DNA of 64,000 nucleotides from CAVRQM01 sp963756975 (GTDB lineage: Bacteria > Pseudomonadota > Alphaproteobacteria > Acetobacterales > Acetobacteraceae): contig CAVWPS010000002.1 of assembly GCA_963756975.1 (NCBI GenBank), forward strand, positions 558,001-622,000. The letters run 5' to 3'. Each line of letters opens with the position of its first letter. Position 1 is the stretch's first letter. A program made the translations under genes and the position numbers. The notes below the pieces were generated by a model, which was not told the DNA's origin, searched no databases, and saw only the letters and a program-made list of their open reading frames with translations. Shown here one piece after another: positions 62,601 through 64,000 of this stretch.

Positions 62601-64000
62601 CATGCTGATCCCGGCGATCGCGCTGCGGAACGGGGCCAGCATCGCCCAGGCCGACGCGGTCGGGGCGGTCCACTACGTCCACCTCGAGCTGTCGTCGCAC
62701 GACGTCGTCCTCGCCGAGGGCGCTCCGGCCGAAACGTTCGTCGACGACGACAGCCGCGGCATCTTCCACAACGCCCACGAATTCGCGGCGCTCTACCCGG
62801 ACGCGGTCCGGAGCGCGGCCAAGTTCTGCGCCCCGCGGCTCGAGGACGGCGAGGCGCTGGAGGCGATCCGCTTGCGCATCGCGGCGCGCGCGTGCGGCGC
62901 GCCGGCGGTGCCGTCCGCCGTGACGGGGTATGTCGACCGGGTCGATCGGGCCGGACTGACCGGCTGGGCGTGGGATGCGGGCGATCCGTCGGCGCACGTG
63001 ACCCTTCGCGTCCTGGACGGCGAAGCGGTGATCGGCCGCGTGACCGCGAACGCCTTCCGCCCGGACCTCGTGGACGCCGGCATCGGCGACGGGCGGCGCG
63101 GTTTCACGCTGGCGTTCCCGGGCGGCCTCGCGCCGCACGTGCCGCATCTGATCCGGGTCGTCCGCGACTCCGACGGCGCCGAGCTGAACGGCTCGCCGTG
63201 GCGGCTCGACCCGCTTCCGGCAATCGCCACGGACGGGGCTGCCCAGGGCTACTTCGATCATTGCACACGCGACGTGCTGCGCGGCTGGGCGCTCGATCCC
63301 GATCGGCCGGACGAGCCGGTGGCCTTGCAGGTGCTCGACAACGGCGTGCCGATCGGCCGCATCCTGGCCAACCGGCATCGGCCGGACCTGGTCGCGTCCG
63401 GCGTCGGCACCGGCCGGCACGCGTTCGAGTTCGCCGTCCCGGGCGGCCTCTCGCCGCTCGCCCGCCACGTCATCTCCGTCCGGCGCGAGTCCGACGGCAC
63501 CGACCTGTCCGGCTCGCCCTCGGTGATCGAGACGGCCGAGACGTTCGACGCCGACCTCGAGGCCGGCATCTCGCGCGCCGTCGCCGCCCTGGCTCCGGGC
63601 GACGCGCGGCGGGCAAACGTGCTGTCGTTCCTCGCGGCGCAGGCGGACCGTCTGTTGCAAGCCCAAGCCGATGAGGACGCAAGGCGGGCGGCGCGGCGGG
63701 GCCGGACGCCGACGGCTCTGCGTGCCCTGGTGATCGACACGGCATGGCCCGCCGCCGATCGCGACGCCGGTTCGCGCGCCATCCTGTCGCATATCGGGGC
63801 GCTGCGGCGGCTCGGCTATTCGGTCAGCCTCGCCGCCGCCGCGACCGGGGCACCCGACGCCGCCACGGTCGCGGCACTCGAGGACCGGGGCATCGCCTGT
63901 TGCCGGGTGCCGTTCTACGGCTCGGTCGAGGAAGTGCTCCGCCGGCAGGCCGGGTGTTTCGACCTGATCTACCTGCACCGGCTGTCGAGCGCGTCCAGCT
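59626..64000 (+). CDS. Large Gly/Ala-rich Hint-domain surface protein fused to a glycosyltransferase (runs off right edge)
   Basis: The frame is open from ATG 59626 to the window end, at least 1458 residues. There is no signal peptide. Residues 1-705 are Gly/Ala-rich, with recurrent GGAGG turns and Asn/Thr-rich strands. Residues 706-905 form a beta domain. A Hint domain begins at C907 (CFAHGTLIATPDGE, then VEDLVIGDRV and WIGRRSY) and continues through LFVSPQHAMLIDG. Two related modules of about 107 residues follow (from about 1101 and 1208; GLTGWAWD and VLRGWALD, each ending near NGSP or SGSP). From about 1366 a glycosyltransferase domain starts (RALVIDTAWPAADRDAGSRA). Hint domains autoprocess proteins. 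Type I export and self-cleavage are inference. Confidence 0.85.
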   Translation, partial: MSNVVLTGLPGAPGGTSAAGGAGQNEIATNSGGTLTDSAQANGGAGGAGGSGNGASPNAGVGGAGGVATATDTTSTANSSPADSTAIAIAGSGGDAGSPAPTGQGALGGAGASATATSTDTNTMGGSDTTATAVGGNSGASTKGDGSDGGSAVATGTASGLAATTTVSATAGAGGNATGVGATGGAGGLIGPGTAATATATGATPALSNASASVQATGGAGGSGLQGADGGAGASVTLNNAALGGAEPGQTFAVSEVVQAGAGGTSDTGAGGAAGNGEADLTIVGAGTEDLVSAGPASAKATGGLGGGGTSGAAGGSGIANESLHGGGAVDAVVQAAGGGGGYSFLSAGASGGAATAIGLADTTSTSADSTVNVTALAGAGGAGGAAAAAAGLGANVSADGGAGADVTDASATAMGGGPIVGATVLGAGGAGGASGGTAFGGRGGAIDAISAIATNTGNGVANVALTAIGGAGGDAIMASGGAGGVGGNGASVTLDNNATGSTVGGDLTIFQTADGGRGGNGALGADGSGVAGSGGAAGAAGSATSTLGVNDTTSQIVTLDAIAAGGAGGGADVGNATAGGNAAASATAAGSFQVATTAMATGGAGGAAILGLGAAGGNATADAVAVVSPGVPGGSALANASAFGGAGPTTGGTADATATATALHQATAIADAVGQGGAANASAQTGAAGIGAVLATAGAAAQMPGGTFSTSYAGVTTGVGLQFFANAGQTGAANAPQLGLAYSYAVGAPTTAYVDGIGSPLGATVTQYLGGAGDAVAGLAIMGANYDPRDTTGAAHTYTSTATFDPQGATGTDLLLGLSNYQEYGFDAAPATLQAIELTVTEGTLTLLDDRFTSLSAAETFFTDNVIGFGASPNMPIQVKLAVTASGAGGFGVDLLLGTGDTEPACFAHGTLIATPDGEVAVEDLVIGDRVTTASGSARDITWIGRRSYAAAFAAANPGVRPVLIRAGALADGVPARDLFVSPQHAMLIDGMLIPAIALRNGASIAQADAVGAVHYVHLELSSHDVVLAEGAPAETFVDDDSRGIFHNAHEFAALYPDAVRSAAKFCAPRLEDGEALEAIRLRIAARACGAPAVPSAVTGYVDRVDRAGLTGWAWDAGDPSAHVTLRVLDGEAVIGRVTANAFRPDLVDAGIGDGRRGFTLAFPGGLAPHVPHLIRVVRDSDGAELNGSPWRLDPLPAIATDGAAQGYFDHCTRDVLRGWALDPDRPDEPVALQVLDNGVPIGRILANRHRPDLVASGVGTGRHAFEFAVPGGLSPLARHVISVRRESDGTDLSGSPSVIETAETFDADLEAGISRAVAALAPGDARRANVLSFLAAQADRLLQAQADEDARRAARRGRTPTALRALVIDTAWPAADRDAGSRAILSHIGALRRLGYSVSLAAAATGAPDAATVAALEDRGIACCRVPFYGSVEEVLRRQAGCFDLIYLHRLSSASS

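Noticed and set aside
61615..63978. Minus-strand frame of 787 codons opposite the Hint protein
   Set aside because: It is antisense to the clearly domain-bearing Hint/glycosyltransferase frame and consists of low-complexity Arg, Val, Gly and Asp sequence.

Overview
The window is GC-rich chromosomal DNA from an alphaproteobacterium. A member of the Rhodospirillales, probably Acetobacteraceae or a close relative, is the best guess. This is inference from gene content: a sufBCDS-U-T-A cluster behind an Rrf2 regulator, a split proton-pumping transhydrogenase, SapC, OpgC, DUF6600 and FkbH-type proteins, and a Hint-domain surface protein ending in a glycosyltransferase. No rRNA is present; there is one tRNA gene, tRNA-Thr(UGU). 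I see no prophage and no CRISPR. The only mobile-element trace is a decayed IS3-type transposase.

Layout. 1-7 kb: an HtrA/Deg protease cut by the left edge, tRNA-Thr, an FkbH-like protein, galE and a GH15 glucoamylase-like enzyme. 7-20 kb: DEAD-box helicase, RNA (uracil-5) methyltransferase, LLM flavin oxidoreductase, DUF445 protein, an unusual PEP carboxylase, OpgC-type acyltransferase and an Orn/Lys/Arg decarboxylase. 20-28 kb: an RTX-like beta-roll protein and the complete SUF iron-sulfur operon. 28-32 kb: a secreted phosphoesterase behind a possible Pho box, SapC, and a subtilisin-fold peptidase with an altered catalytic motif. 32-51 kb: one co-directional minus-strand block of about 16 genes: pepF, an ABC1/UbiB-type kinase, pntA1, a coiled-coil ORF, pntA2, pntB, a small membrane protein, xdhA-xdhB-xdhC, guanine deaminase, a BMP-type nucleoside ABC importer, 8-oxoguanine deaminase and a TPR glycosyltransferase. 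51-59 kb: response regulator, FecR/DUF6600 protein with a long proline-rich tail, small Tyr-rich lipoprotein, GT4 glycosyltransferase, FAD oxidoreductase and a DUF892 ferritin-like protein. 58.8-59.3 kb: the IS3 remnant. 59.6 kb to the right edge: a protein of at least 1458 residues with a Gly/Ala-rich repeat region, a Hint self-processing domain, two related modules of about 107 residues, and the start of a glycosyltransferase.

How the genes work together. The SUF genes build Fe-S clusters, and their products include the clusters needed by XdhA and the RNA methyltransferase. The purine block forms a coherent import and catabolic route: import of purines, deamination of guanine and 8-oxoguanine, and oxidation to urate by xanthine dehydrogenase. 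Envelope and surface functions (GalE, FkbH, OpgC, SapC, glycosyltransferases, DUF6600, the Hint protein) are spread through the window.

Caution. Five genes (helicase, ABC ATPase, xdhC, pntA1, and the DUF6600 gene twice) are broken by single-base indels although both halves are intact. Sequencing or assembly error is the most economical explanation, and I describe the repaired products. Two large real genes run off the window edges: the HtrA gene on the left and the Hint gene on the right.
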